Origin: Sphingomonadales bacterium
GTDB lineage: Bacteria > Pseudomonadota > Alphaproteobacteria > Sphingomonadales > Sphingomonadaceae
Assembly (NCBI GenBank): GCA_012032285.1
Contig: JAAURJ010000004.1
Coordinates: 38,721-102,720 of the forward strand
DNA: 64,000 nucleotides
Direction of reading: 5' to 3'
In this document: positions 40,439 to 51,157 of the stretch, piece after piece
How the letters are laid out: every line of letters starts with the position of its first letter
Numbering within the stretch: the first letter of the stretch is position 1
The notes under the pieces: model-generated
Seen by the model: only the letters and a program-made list of their open reading frames with translations
Database searches by the model: none
Told to the model about the DNA's origin: nothing
Position numbers and translations under genes: made by a program

Positions 40439-41236
40439 TTAACCCTCCTTCTCTTCAGATGCATCAGCAACAGGAGCGTCCGCAGCGGGGGTATCCGCCG
40501 CACCTTCCAAATGCAGACCGTCTTTTACGATTTCAGCATCTTCGATTGGCGCGTCATTGTCATTTTTGAACGAACCGGGGAAAGGCGCACCTTCTGGTGA
40601 AGGTTGCTTGACCGCATCACGAACCAGCAACCAGCCATTTTTCGCGCCGGGCACGCTGCCCTTCACGAAAATCAGGCCGCGAGCAACATCGGTGCGCACA
40701 ATTTCCAGATTTTGCTGCGTGCGTTGGCGGTCGCCCATATGGCCGGCCATTTTCTTACCCTTGAACACTTTACCCGGATCCTGACGTTGACCAGTCGAAC
40801 CATGGGCACGGTGCGAGATAGAGACGCCGTGGGTTGCGCGCATACCGCCAAAGCCCCAACGCTTCATGGCACCGGCAAAACCTTTACCCTGTGTGTGGCC
40901 GGTAATATCAACCAGCTGACCATCAACAAAATGGTCGGCGGAGATAGCGGCACCTACGGGCAGGAGACCATCTTCGTTATCAACGCGGAATTCAGCGACA
41001 CGAGCCTTTGGCTCCACCTGTGCCTTGGCGAATTCTTCACGTTGCGGCTTGTTTACATTTTTCGCTTTACGGGCTCCCGCTCCCAAACGGACAGCAAAAT
41101 AGCCATCGCGTTCTTGGTTGCGAGCGCCGACCACCTGGCATCCTTCAAGGGCCAGAACGGTGACAGGAACGTGACGGCCATCTTCATTGAAGAGGCGCAT
41201 CATACCCATCTTTTTCGCGATCACGCCAGTGCGCAT
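40439..41236 (-). CDS. rplC: 50S ribosomal protein L3 with acidic C-terminal extension
   Basis: A 265-residue L3; start [20 protein letters not shown], with [20 protein letters not shown], the block containing the methylated Gln in other species. The last 55 or so residues form an Ala/Asp/Glu-rich extension beyond the E. coli length. GGAG precedes the ATG. Confidence 0.96.
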   Translation of the reverse strand: MRTGVIAKKMGMMRLFNEDGRHVPVTVLALEGCQVVGARNQERDGYFAVRLGAGARKAKNVNKPQREEFAKAQVEPKARVAEFRVDNEDGLLPVGAAISADHFVDGQLVDITGHTQGKGFAGAMKRWGFGGMRATHGVSISHRAHGSTGQRQDPGKVFKGKKMAGHMGDRQRTQQNLEIVRTDVARGLIFVKGSVPGAKNGWLLVRDAVKQPSPEGAPFPGSFKNDNDAPIEDAEIVKDGLHLEGAADTPAADAPVADASEEKEG

Positions 41237-41483
41237 GATCCATACTCCAAATTATGTCAGAGGCCCGGCTGGCAGGATTGCCAGGAGGGCGTGACGCCTG
41301 TTTTCAACCCTGAAATGTAACGAGCCCCGTCCGGGCTGAGTGCCACCACTCCTTTATAGTAAGGAGAGTATGGCGAGACGGGGAACGCAGCCCGGATAAT
41401 ATTCCGGCGGTATTCCATGTCCGTTTCCGCTTGTACGGAAACTTTCAAAATGCCCGGCGATTCTGCGCCAGACAAGCAAGCGA
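41237..41483 (-). promoter_or_regulatory. Structured intergenic region between rpsJ and rplC
   Basis: A 247-base gap, unusually long for the S10 operon. It holds at least three small hairpins: CTGGCA-GGAT-TGCCAG (41269-41284), AGCCC-CGTCC-GGGCT (41323-41337) and GTTTCCG-CTTGTA-CGGAAAC (41423-41442). They may form an rplC leader, a processing site or an attenuator. No gene fits here. Confidence 0.4.
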
Positions 41484-41795
41484 TTAGGCCAGCTTAATTT
41501 CTACATTCACACCAGCAGCCAGATCGAGCTTCATCAGCGCATCAACGGTTTGCGGTGTCGGCTGCACAATATCGAGCATCCGTTTATAGGTGCGAACCTC
41601 AAATTGCTCGCGCGACTTTTTGTCGACGTGCGGGCCGCGGTTCACGGTAAATTTTTCAATCTTGGTAGGAAGCGGAATTGGCCCCCGGATCAAAGCGCCG
41701 GTGCGGCGAGCAGTGTCGGCGATGTCTCCAGTCGCCTGATCAAGCACGCGGTGGTCAAAAGCTTTAAGGCGAATGCGAATATTCTGCGTTTCCAT
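41484..41795 (-). CDS. rpsJ: 30S ribosomal protein S10 (NusE)
   Basis: A 103-residue S10; start [19 protein letters not shown] at 41795, with [20 protein letters not shown] and the canonical C-terminus ending VEIKLA. It also serves as the transcription-antitermination factor NusE. It follows tuf after a gap with two hairpins. Confidence 0.97.
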   Translation of the reverse strand: METQNIRIRLKAFDHRVLDQATGDIADTARRTGALIRGPIPLPTKIEKFTVNRGPHVDKKSREQFEVRTYKRMLDIVQPTPQTVDALMKLDLAAGVNVEIKLA

Positions 41796-41849
41796 GGTGT
41801 ATACCAAATCCTAATTTCTACCAATATGAAAGAGCCGAAAACAGCCATA

Positions 41850-41872
41850 CCGGCTTACCCTTTGTAAGCCGG
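41850..41872 (-). promoter_or_regulatory. Hairpin 1 in the tuf-rpsJ gap
   Basis: CCGGCTTAC (41850-41858) pairs perfectly with GTAAGCCGG (41864-41872) around a 5-base loop. It lies 55 bases before rpsJ on the transcribed strand. A TTTT stretch occurs some bases downstream, so weak termination at the str/S10 boundary is possible. Confidence 0.45.
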
Positions 41873-41902
41873 AATAGCTGCTTTTATAAATTTCTAAACT
41901 GC

Positions 41903-41927
41903 CCCGGGCGAATCAAATTCACCCGGG
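41903..41927 (-). promoter_or_regulatory. Hairpin 2 in the tuf-rpsJ gap
   Basis: CCCGGGCGAAT (41903-41913) pairs with ATTCACCCGGG (41917-41927), an 11-bp stem with one G-U wobble and a 3-base loop, directly after the tuf stop. No T-run follows. Confidence 0.45.
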
Positions 41928-41941
41928 ATGCGCAGCCTATA

Positions 41942-43132
41942 TTACTTTGTGATCGTTCCTACAACCCCTGAACCGACGGTGCGGCCACCTTCGCGAATTG
42001 CGAAACGCAGACCTGGGTCCATAGCGATCGGTGCGATCAATTTGACGCTGATGGTTACTTTATCGCCAGGCATGACCATTTCGGTGCCTTCTGGCAGGAT
42101 AACTTCACCTGTAACGTCGGTGGTGCGGAAGTAGAATTGCGGACGATAGTTCGCAAAGAATGGCGTGTGACGGCCACCTTCGTCTTTCGAAAGCACATAT
42201 ACTTCTGCACTAAATTCGGTGTGCGGGGTAACCGAACCAGGCTTACAAAGAACCTGACCACGCTCCACATCTTCACGGCCAACGCCGCGAACCAGCGCAC
42301 CAATATTATCGCCAGCTTCACCCTGATCGAGCAGCTTGCGGAACATTTCAACGCCAGTCACTGTGGTTTTCGCGGTATCGCGGATACCCACGATTTCAAC
42401 TTCTTCGCCCACTTTGACAATGCCGGTTTCGACACGGCCGGTCACAACAGTACCACGGCCAGAGATCGAAAATACGTCTTCCACTGGCATCAGGAACGGT
42501 TGGTCAACCGGACGTGCAGGCTGCGGAATGGCTTCGTCCACTGCGTTCATCAACGCGATGATCGATTCTTTACCAATATTATCGTCGCGGCCTTCCAAAG
42601 CAGCCAGAGCCGAACCCTTTACAACAGGAATGTCATCGCCGGGGAAGTCGTAAGAAGACAGCAACTCACGGATTTCCATTTCAACCAGCTCAAGAATTTC
42701 TTCATCGTCAACCTGATCAACCTTGTTCATGTAAACAACAAGGGCAGGAACGCCAACTTGGCGTGCCAGCAGGATGTGCTCGCGGGTTTGCGGCATAGGA
42801 CCGTCAGCAGCGTTCACAACCAAGATCGCGCCATCCATCTGGGCCGCACCGGTGATCATGTTCTTAACATAGTCAGCGTGTCCGGGGCAGTCGACATGGG
42901 CATAGTGACGCGCACCGGTTTCATATTCCACGTGAGCGGTAGAGATGGTGATGCCGCGCTCGCGCTCTTCAGGAGCCTTATCGATATTTGCGAAATCAAC
43001 AGCGGAACCGCCATGCTCTTCCGCCATCACTTTGGTGATCGCAGCGGTCAGGGTTGTTTTACCATGGTCAACGTGACCGATGGTGCCGATGTTGCAATGC
43101 GGCTTGGTCCGCTCAAACTTTGCTTTTGCCAT
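41942..43132 (-). CDS. tuf: Translation elongation factor Tu
   Basis: A 396-residue GTPase that delivers aminoacyl-tRNA. Motifs: GHVDHGKT (about 19-26), [12 protein letters not shown] and the Lys/Arg-rich C-terminal barrel ending GVVGTITK. Only this copy is seen in the window; whether a second tuf exists elsewhere cannot be told. Confidence 0.98.
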   Translation of the reverse strand: MAKAKFERTKPHCNIGTIGHVDHGKTTLTAAITKVMAEEHGGSAVDFANIDKAPEERERGITISTAHVEYETGARHYAHVDCPGHADYVKNMITGAAQMDGAILVVNAADGPMPQTREHILLARQVGVPALVVYMNKVDQVDDEEILELVEMEIRELLSSYDFPGDDIPVVKGSALAALEGRDDNIGKESIIALMNAVDEAIPQPARPVDQPFLMPVEDVFSISGRGTVVTGRVETGIVKVGEEVEIVGIRDTAKTTVTGVEMFRKLLDQGEAGDNIGALVRGVGREDVERGQVLCKPGSVTPHTEFSAEVYVLSKDEGGRHTPFFANYRPQFYFRTTDVTGEVILPEGTEMVMPGDKVTISVKLIAPIAMDPGLRFAIREGGRTVGSGVVGTITK

Positions 43133-43297
43133 TTTATCCTACCTTTTGGTTCAAATATTCATTCTGTTGAAGGAACTGTCCGCGCGCGCCTTGGCGAGGT
43201 TGCGTTCCAATGTCAAGCTTTTCAAGCTTGGCGGCTCCAAGGGGATTTTCAGCAAATCACCAAGAATCGTGGAGCGCGCCTAGCTTGTTTTTCGGCT

Positions 43298-45391
43298 TTA
43301 CGCCAGCTTCTCTTTTAATTCCGTGGCAACATTTGATGGAACCTCGTCATAGTGCGAGAATACCATCGAATAATTTGCCCGGCCTTGGGTAAAGGAACGC
43401 AGCTGGTTTACATAGCCAAACATATTGGCCAGCGGCACCATTGCCTCCACAATTTGCGCATTACCCCGTGTATCCGTGCCCTGAATTTGGCCACGGCGCG
43501 AGTTCATGTCGCCGATTACATCACCCAGATATTCCTCCGGAGTGACAACTTCTACCTTCATCACCGGCTCAAGCAGCTTGATACCGGCTTTTTGCGCAGC
43601 TTCCCGCATTGCGGCACGGCCTGCAATCTCAAATGCCAGTGCGGACGAGTCCACATCATGATACGCACCGTCATAAAGGGAGATTTCAAAGTCGATAATC
43701 GGGAAGCCAATAAGCGATCCACCCTCCGCAGTTTCGCGCATACCTTTTTCGACGCTGGGGATATATTCTTTTGGAATATTACCGCCTTTAACTTCATCGT
43801 TAAAGATGATGCCGCTGCCACGCTCGCCTGGCTTCACGGTGAATTTGACGCGGCCAAATTGACCCGAACCACCCGATTGTTTCTTATGGGTGTAGTCAAT
43901 ATCAACTTCGCGGGCGATATATTCGCGGTAAGCCACCTGTGGCGCACCGACATTGGCCTCCACCTTAAATTCGCGGCGCATACGATCGACAAGGATGTCG
44001 AGGTGAAGCTCACCCATACCCTTAATAATCGTTTGACCCGATTCATGATCAGTCGACACACGGAACGAAGGATCTTCGGCCGCCAGACGGTTAAGCGCGA
44101 TACCCATTTTTTCTTGGTCAGCTTTTGTCTTTGGCTCCACCGAAAGCTCGATAACCGGCTCCGGAAATTCCATCCGCTCCAGAATGATGGGCTTTAACGG
44201 TGCACATAGCGTATCGCCTGTGGTAGTTTCTTTCATCCCGGCAAGTGCGACGATGTCGCCCGCAAACGCCTCTTCAATGTCCTTGCGTTCATTGGAGTGC
44301 ATTTCAAGGATACGGCCGATTTTCTCTTTCTTATCCTTCACTGAATTCAACACAGAGCCTTTTTCCAACTTACCCGAATAAATGCGGGCGAAGGTGAGCG
44401 AGCCTACAAACGGGTCGTTCATCACTTTGAACGCCAGCGCGGCAAAAGGCACCTCGTCGCTAGACGGGCGGTTATCTTTGGTCTCACCGTCCAGCAAAAC
44501 GCCTTCAATCGCGGGCACATCAAGCGGGCTGGGCAGATAGTCAACCACTGCATCGAGAAGCGGCTGGACACCCTTATTCTTAAACGCACTTCCGCAACAT
44601 ACAGGAACAAAGCTATGGTTCAGCGTGCCTTTACGGATCAGTTTTTTTAGCGTTGCGACATCAGGTTCATTGCCTTCCAGATAGGCTTCCATCGCATCAT
44701 CATCCTGCTCTACGGCAAGTTCGATCAGCTTGTTGCGGTATTCAGCGGCACTGTCCACGAGGTCAGCAGGAATCTCTTCATAGCTGAATTCGGCGCCCAG
44801 ACTTTCATCTTTCCAGATGATCGCACGCTGCTTCACAAGGTCAACCAGACCCTTCAGATCGCTTTCAATACCGATAGGAATATAAAGCACAGCCGGAGTC
44901 GCGCCCAAACGGTCGATAATTGATTTTACGCAATATTCGAAATTCGCGCCGGTGCGGTCCAATTTGTTGATAAAGCACATCCGCGGCACGCCATATTTGT
45001 CGGCCTGACGCCATACAGTTTCAGATTGCGGCTCCACGCCGGCGACACCGTCAAAGCAAGCCACGGCACCGTCAAGCACGCGCAGGCTGCGCTCAACTTC
45101 AATGGTGAAGTCAACGTGCCCGGGTGTGTCGATGATGTTGATACGGTGTTCTGCACCATTATCATCTTTCACCGTCCAAAAACAGGTCGTTGCAGCCGAC
45201 GTAATCGTAATGCCACGCTCTTGCTCTTGCTCCATCCAATCCATCGTCGCCGCGCCATCATGCACTTCGCCGATTTTATAGGATTTACCGGTATAATAAA
45301 GGATACGTTCGGTGGTCGTGGTTTTACCGGCGTCGATATGCGCCATAATACCAATGTTGCGATACCTGTCTAATGGATGGCTGCGTGCCAT
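43298..45391 (-). CDS. fusA: Translation elongation factor G
   Basis: A 697-residue translocation GTPase. Motifs: [15 protein letters not shown] (P-loop), [19 protein letters not shown] and the domain IV loop region. The C-terminus is normal. It lies between rpsG and tuf. The fusA-tuf gap contains a 7-bp palindrome, CAAGCTT-TTC-AAGCTTG, near 43213-43229. Confidence 0.98.
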   Translation of the reverse strand: MARSHPLDRYRNIGIMAHIDAGKTTTTERILYYTGKSYKIGEVHDGAATMDWMEQEQERGITITSAATTCFWTVKDDNGAEHRINIIDTPGHVDFTIEVERSLRVLDGAVACFDGVAGVEPQSETVWRQADKYGVPRMCFINKLDRTGANFEYCVKSIIDRLGATPAVLYIPIGIESDLKGLVDLVKQRAIIWKDESLGAEFSYEEIPADLVDSAAEYRNKLIELAVEQDDDAMEAYLEGNEPDVATLKKLIRKGTLNHSFVPVCCGSAFKNKGVQPLLDAVVDYLPSPLDVPAIEGVLLDGETKDNRPSSDEVPFAALAFKVMNDPFVGSLTFARIYSGKLEKGSVLNSVKDKKEKIGRILEMHSNERKDIEEAFAGDIVALAGMKETTTGDTLCAPLKPIILERMEFPEPVIELSVEPKTKADQEKMGIALNRLAAEDPSFRVSTDHESGQTIIKGMGELHLDILVDRMRREFKVEANVGAPQVAYREYIAREVDIDYTHKKQSGGSGQFGRVKFTVKPGERGSGIIFNDEVKGGNIPKEYIPSVEKGMRETAEGGSLIGFPIIDFEISLYDGAYHDVDSSALAFEIAGRAAMREAAQKAGIKLLEPVMKVEVVTPEEYLGDVIGDMNSRRGQIQGTDTRGNAQIVEAMVPLANMFGYVNQLRSFTQGRANYSMVFSHYDEVPSNVATELKEKLA

Positions 45392-45500
45392 GGTCTTTAC
45401 TCCGTGTGAAGGGGGTGAGCGTTAGTGCGCCGCCCTATAGGGAAAGGGGCCGGTTTTTGGCCAGCCCCTCTATTGAATATTTATACGGCCGAACGAAGGG

Positions 45501-45971
45501 TTACCAGCGATAATGCGCAAAGGCCCTGTTGGCATCGGCCATGCGATGCGTATCTTCGCGTTTCTTGACGGCGTTACCGCGGTTATTCGCGGCGTCCATC
45601 AATTCACCCGACAAGCGAGCAGCCATGGTGGTTTCGCTGCGGTTACGAGCCGCACCGATAAGCCAACGAATGGCGAGCGCCTGTGCCCGTTCAGGACGCA
45701 CTTCGCAAGGCACCTGATAGGTGGCACCGCCCACGCGGCGCGAACGCACTTCGATACCTGGCTTCACATTGTTCAAAGCTTCATGAAACAATTCCACAGG
45801 ATTTTTCTTGGCGCGTTCTTCAACCGAATCAAGCGCACCATAAACAATCCGTTCTGCGGCGGATTTCTTTCCGTCCAACATCAGGTTGTTCATAAATTTC
45901 GACAGCACCAGATCACCAAATTTGGGATCGGGCAGGATAACCCGTTTTTCGGGACGACGACGACGTGACAT
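45501..45971 (-). CDS. rpsG: 30S ribosomal protein S7
   Basis: A 156-residue S7; start [19 protein letters not shown], with [20 protein letters not shown] and ending AFAHYRW. In other bacteria it is the str-operon autoregulator. The gap to fusA (109 bases) holds a GC-rich hairpin near 45447-45472. Confidence 0.97.
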   Translation of the reverse strand: MSRRRRPEKRVILPDPKFGDLVLSKFMNNLMLDGKKSAAERIVYGALDSVEERAKKNPVELFHEALNNVKPGIEVRSRRVGGATYQVPCEVRPERAQALAIRWLIGAARNRSETTMAARLSGELMDAANNRGNAVKKREDTHRMADANRAFAHYRW

Positions 45972-45988
45972 ATTCTATTCTCCCGATC

Positions 45989-46360
45989 TTATTTAGGACG
46001 CTTCGCGCCATATTTTGAGCGCGACTGCTTGCGGTCTTTCACGCCTTGCGTATCGAGCACACCGCGAAGCACGTGGTAACGCACACCGGGAAGGTCACGT
46101 ACACGGCCGCCACGGATCAGGACCACGCTATGCTCCTGAAGATTGTGGCCTTCGCCAGGGATATAGGAAATGACCTCGCGGCTGTTGGTCAAACGGACCT
46201 TGGCCACTTTGCGAAGCGCCGAGTTCGGCTTTTTCGGGGTCGTTGTGTAAACGCGAGTGCAAACACCGCGTTTTTGTGGATTGGCTTCCATTGCTGGAAC
46301 CTTTGACTTCGCTTTTTGCGGAGTCCGGCCCTTGCGGACCAGCTGGTTAATCGTTGGCAT
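45989..46360 (-). CDS. rpsL: 30S ribosomal protein S12
   Basis: A 123-residue S12; start [20 protein letters not shown] at 46360 with AAGGTG upstream. The decoding-centre loops [12 protein letters not shown] and [14 protein letters not shown] carry the Lys residues altered in streptomycin-resistant mutants (here wild-type Lys in both). It is the first gene of the translation cluster, so the main promoter should lie in 46361-46614; a weak TTGACG-N17-TAATGG is the best match I see there. Confidence 0.97.
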   Translation of the reverse strand: MPTINQLVRKGRTPQKAKSKVPAMEANPQKRGVCTRVYTTTPKKPNSALRKVAKVRLTNSREVISYIPGEGHNLQEHSVVLIRGGRVRDLPGVRYHVLRGVLDTQGVKDRKQSRSKYGAKRPK

Positions 46361-46614
46361 ATCTTCACCTTGGTTAGTTTGATATCTTAGGTTACTTTGC
46401 ATGGACAGCCGTTAAGAGGTGGAGGCTCAGCCTTTGGCCCACCCGGCCGCAAATACAATGTGCACTATGTCTGTTCGCAAAAAGAAAAACGCGAAAGAAT
46501 CACGCCACTCCCTTTGGAAGCGCGGCCATTAGCGGGCAAAGGCAGATACGTCAAGAGGGGCGAGAAGGAAGGGTTGAATGCAATGCTATTAACCTATTCG
46601 CTTCTGAAGGTTAT

Positions 46615-47974
46615 TTATACGGTCAGAACCCTATCCCATGGACCGGTGATCGCAAAAGTCGTGGTCGGTGCATAGAGGTTCACAAACAGGGTCGATCCAT
46701 CAGGCGAAAAACACGCCCCTGCAAACTCTGTCTGGATCCTGCTTTTGGCAAAGATATAGGTTTTGCCATTTGCGGTGACGCCGCGAAGGTGGTTTTCGGT
46801 AATGTCGGTATATTGATCCTCGCATACCATCAAATGACCATTGGGCATGACGCATAAATTATCACCAAAATTATAAAAGGCAGGGTCCGTCGCCTCATAG
46901 AATAGCTCCAGCCTGCCCTGCCGCCCTTTGCCCCCTTCCTTTGCAGAGGGGGTATAGCGGAAAATCTGACCATATTTTGCATTGCCGCCGCTGGTGCTGG
47001 CAAAATACAGCTCACCCTCGCCCCAAAAAATCCCCTCACCCCGCGCAATCAGGGCGGCGCCCTTTCTGGCGCCACGCAGCCGCAAATCATCTTCAGGGCT
47101 TTCGACATTGTCTAGGTCTATCCAGCTTGTTAGCAGCTTCTGCCCCGACTTTAAGCGCTTATCATTCCAATTGCGGGTATCGGGAATAGCCAAAACCATA
47201 GCCTGTAATCGCCCGCCATCTAAAAGCTTGCCCGGAGTTTTGGGAATGAAGCGGTAGAATAGGCTGTCGTCCCTGTCTTCGGTCAGATAAACAATGCCGG
47301 TGTGTGGATCGACAGCGGCGGCTTCGTGGTTAAACCGGCCCATCGCCTTTAATGGCACAGGATCGGCAAGGCCCGCTTGTTTTGCCGGGACTTCAAACAC
47401 CCAGCCATGATCCTGCTGCCCCGCTTCTCCGGCCTTTGCTACTGTTTCCTCACAGCTCAGCCAGCTGCCCCAAGGGGTGATTCCGCCCGAACAATTACGG
47501 ATGGTGCCCAAAAGGCTCATATATTCATCCACCACCTGGCCGCTTGCCATATCATAGATAAGCGTTGATGTTCCGCCGGGCAGCGGCACTTTATTTTCGC
47601 CGATCATTTTATAGTCAAAGGACGAAATCGGTTTTTTAGGAGGCCCCGCAAATGGCCCGCGTGCCATATCATTTTCTTTCAATTCATGATTGCGCACCAA
47701 CGCCACCTGACCACCGCCAAGGTCAATACAGCCCATGCCATCGGCCTTATCAGGCACAATCAAACCGTCCCGCATCCGGTTGGAATAACGCGATAGGACA
47801 CGGTAAGAAAATCTTTGGTAAATCGAGCAGCTTATCGGGATCAGGCACCAGCGGACCAAAGCCTGTAACCTCGCTCTTGCCAGGCACCGGCATCTGTGCC
47901 GCGACCCGCACCGCCAGACCTGAAAACGCCAAAGCGCAAAGCCCATATCCAAAATGACGCCGATTTGGTTGCAT
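46615..47974 (-). CDS. PhoX-family (DUF839) phosphatase-like protein, frameshifted near the N-terminus
   Basis: A Tat-exported beta-propeller protein of the PhoX/DUF839 family, usually a calcium/iron phosphatase. The N-terminus at 47974 (MQPNRRHFGYGLCALAF) has a twin-arginine signal and reads to LDLPK. The body frame begins FSYRVLSRYSNRMRDGL and continues through NCSGGITPWGSWLSCEE, GRFNHEAAAVDP and FSPDGSTLFVN to the end. The two frames meet at the A4 run at 47808-47811 (net one base too many or two too few). Corrected length is about 453 residues. Whether it acts on phosphate esters is inferred from the family. Confidence 0.85.
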
Positions 47975-48113
47975 ATGATTATCCAGATACCCTTTGTTCG
48001 TTACATTGCTATCCATGATAATTATGACAAAGCTATGGCATAATGCTTGGCCTATCGGCAACCGCTTGATAGAGGCCGCTTGATTACCGTTTTTTACCCG
48101 TTGACCGGAAAGT

Positions 48114-49663
48114 ATGTCCCGCATGAACCCCCAAACCGCCAAAGTCCGCACCCGTGTTGCCCCCTCCCCCACGGGCGATCCTCATGTTGGCACAGCCTAT
48201 ATCGCGCTGATCAACTATTGTTTTGCAAAAAAACATGGCGGCGAATTTCTGCTGCGAATAGAGGATACCGATCAGGCCCGGTCAACGCCGCAGTCGGAAA
48301 AGATGATATTGGACAGCCTGAAATGGCTGGGACTTAGCTGGGACGAAGGGCCGGATGTTGGCGGGCCGCATGGCCCCTATCGACAGTCCGAACGCAGTGC
48401 CATCTATACCGAACATTGCGACCGTTTGCTGGCGGATGGTAACGCCTTCAAATGTTATTGCACATCGGAAAAACTTGCCGATATGCGGCGCCAGCAAATG
48501 GCCGCAAAACAGCCCCCGCGTTATGATGGCAGCTGCCTTTCGCTGACCGATGATGACCGTGCCAAGTTGGACTCTGCGGGGACGCCCCATGTTGTGCGGA
48601 TGAAAATCCCCGATCAGGGCGTGTGCAAGGTAAATGACACGCTTCGCGGAGAAATTGAGTTTGAATATCGCGTCGTCGATATGCAGGTGCTGATGAAATC
48701 GGACGGCCTGCCTACCTATCATCTGGCCAATGTGGTTGATGATCATTGATGGGCATTACTCATGTCATGCGCGGGGAGGAGTGGATTTCCTCTGCTCCCA
48801 AACATTTGCTGCTTTACCAATATTTCGGGTGGGAACCGCCAGTGCTGACGCATTTGCCGCTGCTGCGCAATGCCGACAAGTCCAAACTGTCCAAGCGCAA
48901 AAACCCGACCAGCATCTTGTTCTATCAACGCGCTGGCTACCTGCCGCAAGCGATGCAGAATTTCCTGGGCCTGTTTATCCGTTCGGCGGGTGAAGAGGAT
49001 GAGATGAGCAGCCTGCAAAAACTGATCGACGAATTTGATGTGCACAATATCACACTGGGCGGGCCGGTATTTGATACGGCAAAGCTCGAATGGCTTAATG
49101 GCCGTTATTTGCGCGAAACCATGGACACGGAGCAGTTTTTGGAAGCGGTTAAATCCTGGGCGCTGAATGACACTTATTTGCTACCCATAGCCGAAATGGC
49201 ACAGGCGCGGATCACCAAATTATCCGACCTTGGCGGCCTGACTTCGATGTTTTTTATGAACCGGATTGATGGGCAATCGGCGGAGCGATTGCGCGACGGT
49301 GTGAAGCTGGACGAACTGCAACAGCGGCAAGCTTACCATCTGACGCTGACCCAATTTGACGCGCTGATTGATTGGAACCGCGACGCGGTGGAAGCGAGCC
49401 TGCGCCTATCGGCTGAGATATTGGACGCAAAGCTAAAAGATGTTATCCGGCCGATGTATCTTGCCATTACCGGCGCGGCTCAGGGCGTGCCCTTATTTGA
49501 TGCCATTACCCATTTGGGCCGCGATGTGATCCGCGAAAGACTGCGTCATGCCACGGATCTTTTGGGTGCGCCGTCCAAAAAAGAGGCAGCAGCATGGGAC
49601 GAAATGTTGACTGCGCCGCGCAAAACAGAACAGTCAGCAAATGGCGCAGGCGGCAATGCATGA
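48114..49663 (+). CDS. gltX: Glutamyl-tRNA synthetase, frameshifted
   Basis: A class I synthetase charging tRNA-Glu, about 516 residues after correction. The first part has the HIGH-equivalent [10 protein letters not shown] and [10 protein letters not shown]. It runs out of frame after [10 protein letters not shown]; adding one T at 48746-48747 (CATTTGATG) restores [17 protein letters not shown]. The second part has the KMSKS-equivalent KLSKRKNP. The enzyme is essential, so a disrupted gene in a living cell is implausible and the lost T is most likely a base-call error. The 3' end overlaps ung. Confidence 0.95.
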
Positions 49664-50336
49664 TAGCTGGAAAGCCGCATTGGCAGATGAATTTGCCAGC
49701 GATTATATGGCAAGCTTACGCGCATTTTTGAAAACAGAAAAGGCCGCCGGAAAACAAATATTCCCGCATAGCCGCAATTGGTTCCGCGCCCTGGACCTAA
49801 CCCCGCTGGACCGGGTCCGCGTGGTAATTTTGGGTCAGGACCCCTATCATGGCCCCGGTCAGGCGCATGGCCTTTGTTTCTCGGTTCAGCCTGGCGTCCC
49901 CACCCCGCCAAGCCTGAAAAACATCTATAAGGAATTGCATCAGGATTTGGGTATAGCGCCTGCATCCCACGGATTTTTGGAATATTGGGCGCAGCAGGGC
50001 GTGCTCTTGCTTAACAGCGTTCTGACCGTTGAGGCGCATCAGGCTGCATCGCATCAAAAACGGGGCTGGGAACAATTTACCGATAGCATCATTGCCAAGG
50101 TGAACGAGCGCAGCGACCCCGTCGCCTTTCTGCTTTGGGGTGCGTATGCCCAGAAAAAGGCTGCATTTGTTGATGATAACCGCCATCTTGTGCTGCGTGT
50201 GGCCCATCCTTCTCCTTTGGCCGCGCATAACGGTTTTTTTGGCTGCAGACATTTTTCCAAAGCCAATGCTTTTCTAAAAGAAAAAGGGCGCGAACCCATT
50301 GATTGGATGCTACCCGAACCGGCCCAAAAAAACTAA
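49641..50336 (+). CDS. ung: Uracil-DNA glycosylase, family 1
   Basis: A 231-residue base-excision-repair enzyme that removes uracil from DNA. The catalytic water-activating motif GQDPYH is at 65-70 (Asp67) and the minor-groove loop HPSPLA at 189-194 (His189). It overlaps gltX by 23 bases; ATG 49656 (MHDSWKAAL) is an alternative start with an 8-base overlap. Confidence 0.96.
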   Translation: MAQAAMHDSWKAALADEFASDYMASLRAFLKTEKAAGKQIFPHSRNWFRALDLTPLDRVRVVILGQDPYHGPGQAHGLCFSVQPGVPTPPSLKNIYKELHQDLGIAPASHGFLEYWAQQGVLLLNSVLTVEAHQAASHQKRGWEQFTDSIIAKVNERSDPVAFLLWGAYAQKKAAFVDDNRHLVLRVAHPSPLAAHNGFFGCRHFSKANAFLKEKGREPIDWMLPEPAQKN

Positions 50337-50670
50337 ACGACTCGGAGGGTTAAATGAGAAGTGACAACGAAAGTCAAAATGGACTTTCATTGGATGAAAG
50401 CGGCAAATTGTAAAATTTGGTCAATCCTGCGTTAACCAAGATTCTGTGCCTGCTTCAGATTGCTACGCATTGGATTCAAAGACAATTTTCTTCCTGTGGA
50501 TAAGTGGATAATATCATTTTCTTTGAGTCACTTGCATTAATCACAGAAATGTAAATAATTGCTGCCATAAAGTTAATCCTGCATTCAGATATGCAGGGAC
50601 CAAACAAAATCAGGGCCGCATTGTTGTTATAGGATTCACGTAGTAAATACGGGATTCATTCTGGGGTGAC
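50337..50670. other. Intergenic region downstream of ung
   Basis: About 330 AT-rich bases without a gene. It contains small hairpins: GAAAGTC-AAAATG-GACTTTC near 50373-50392 and CCTGCAT-TCAGAT-ATGCAGG near 50578-50597. It also has a direct repeat GGATTCA (near 50632 and 50652). No T-run makes any of these a clear terminator. It may carry the promoter of the following leader or pilus operon. Confidence 0.4.
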
Positions 50671-50835
50671 ATGATGACGAAATTTGTAAATGCACAAGGG
50701 ATAGTGCGATTGAGGGAGAGCATCTTCGATGTTCTATCTTTGAATTTTAATTCCACAGAAATTTTGAAAGTGCAGTGCGCCCGGCTATCATGCTTGGATG
50801 CTCCCCTTCGGCCTATGGAGGGGATTGCGCTATAA
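50671..50835 (+). CDS. Possible 54-residue small protein upstream of the pilus operon
   Basis: An ATG frame of 54 codons (start MMTKFVNAQGIVRLRESIFD, end MEGIAL). GGGGTG precedes it. Amphipathic-looking, with no recognised family. Its stop codon lies inside a TATAAT sequence and directly before a long inverted repeat. It could be a leader peptide or a small regulator of the pilus genes; translation is unproven. Confidence 0.3.
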   Translation: MMTKFVNAQGIVRLRESIFDVLSLNFNSTEILKVQCARLSCLDAPLRPMEGIAL

Positions 50836-51157
50836 TCAGTTTTTTGAAAGCCAGTATATTGGCTTTCAAAAAGGACAGGCCCGCCAGCGAAAAGTGATTG
50901 GTGTCAGATCGCTGACGAGCCCTATGGACAAGTTCACGGGAACTCGCCCAAATTGTGAGAAAGCTCACAGCGTGTATTTACGCGCATAGCTTCGGTAAGG
51001 CAAGCAATTGCTATGCCATAGCCTTTCTCCACAATGTCAAAATCCCGTCTGTCGTCCTTGGGGCCGGACGAAGCGGCAGTATTTTCCCGGTCAGATGCGA
51101 CCCTGAATTTCCAGGGATGAAGGGAAGTGATTCCCGTTAAGACTATGGAGAAAAACG
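50836..51157 (+). promoter_or_regulatory. Structured leader of the Csu-type pilus operon
   Basis: The region starts with a perfect TATAAT (50831-50836, no good -35). A perfect 13-bp inverted repeat follows (TTTTTGAAAGCCA 50841-50853 / TGGCTTTCAAAAA 50860-50872), then a chain of small stem-loops: GTCAG-ATCG-CTGAC, GTTC-ACGG-GAAC, GTGAG-AAAG-CTCAC and GCGT-GTATTT-ACGC. GGAG lies 7 bases before the pilin ATG. I looked for the cyclic-di-GMP (GEMM) aptamer and do not see its conserved core. The leader may control pilus expression. Confidence 0.45.

Noticed and set aside
39797..40600. 267-codon plus-strand frame opposite rplD and rplC
   Set aside because: Antisense to two intact ribosomal protein genes.
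42137..43318. Long plus-strand open frame (393 codons) opposite tuf
   Set aside because: It is the antisense of EF-Tu, whose minus-strand frame is complete and fully recognisable; biased codon use in highly expressed genes opens antisense frames.
46361..46614. Plus-strand frame of about 90 codons between rpsL and the PhoX-like gene
   Set aside because: No family features; it lies in the expected promoter region of the rpsL operon.
50836..51157. Cyclic-di-GMP (GEMM) riboswitch
   Set aside because: The region is structured but the conserved aptamer core, including its GCAAAGCC-like segment and tetraloop-receptor pair, is not visible.
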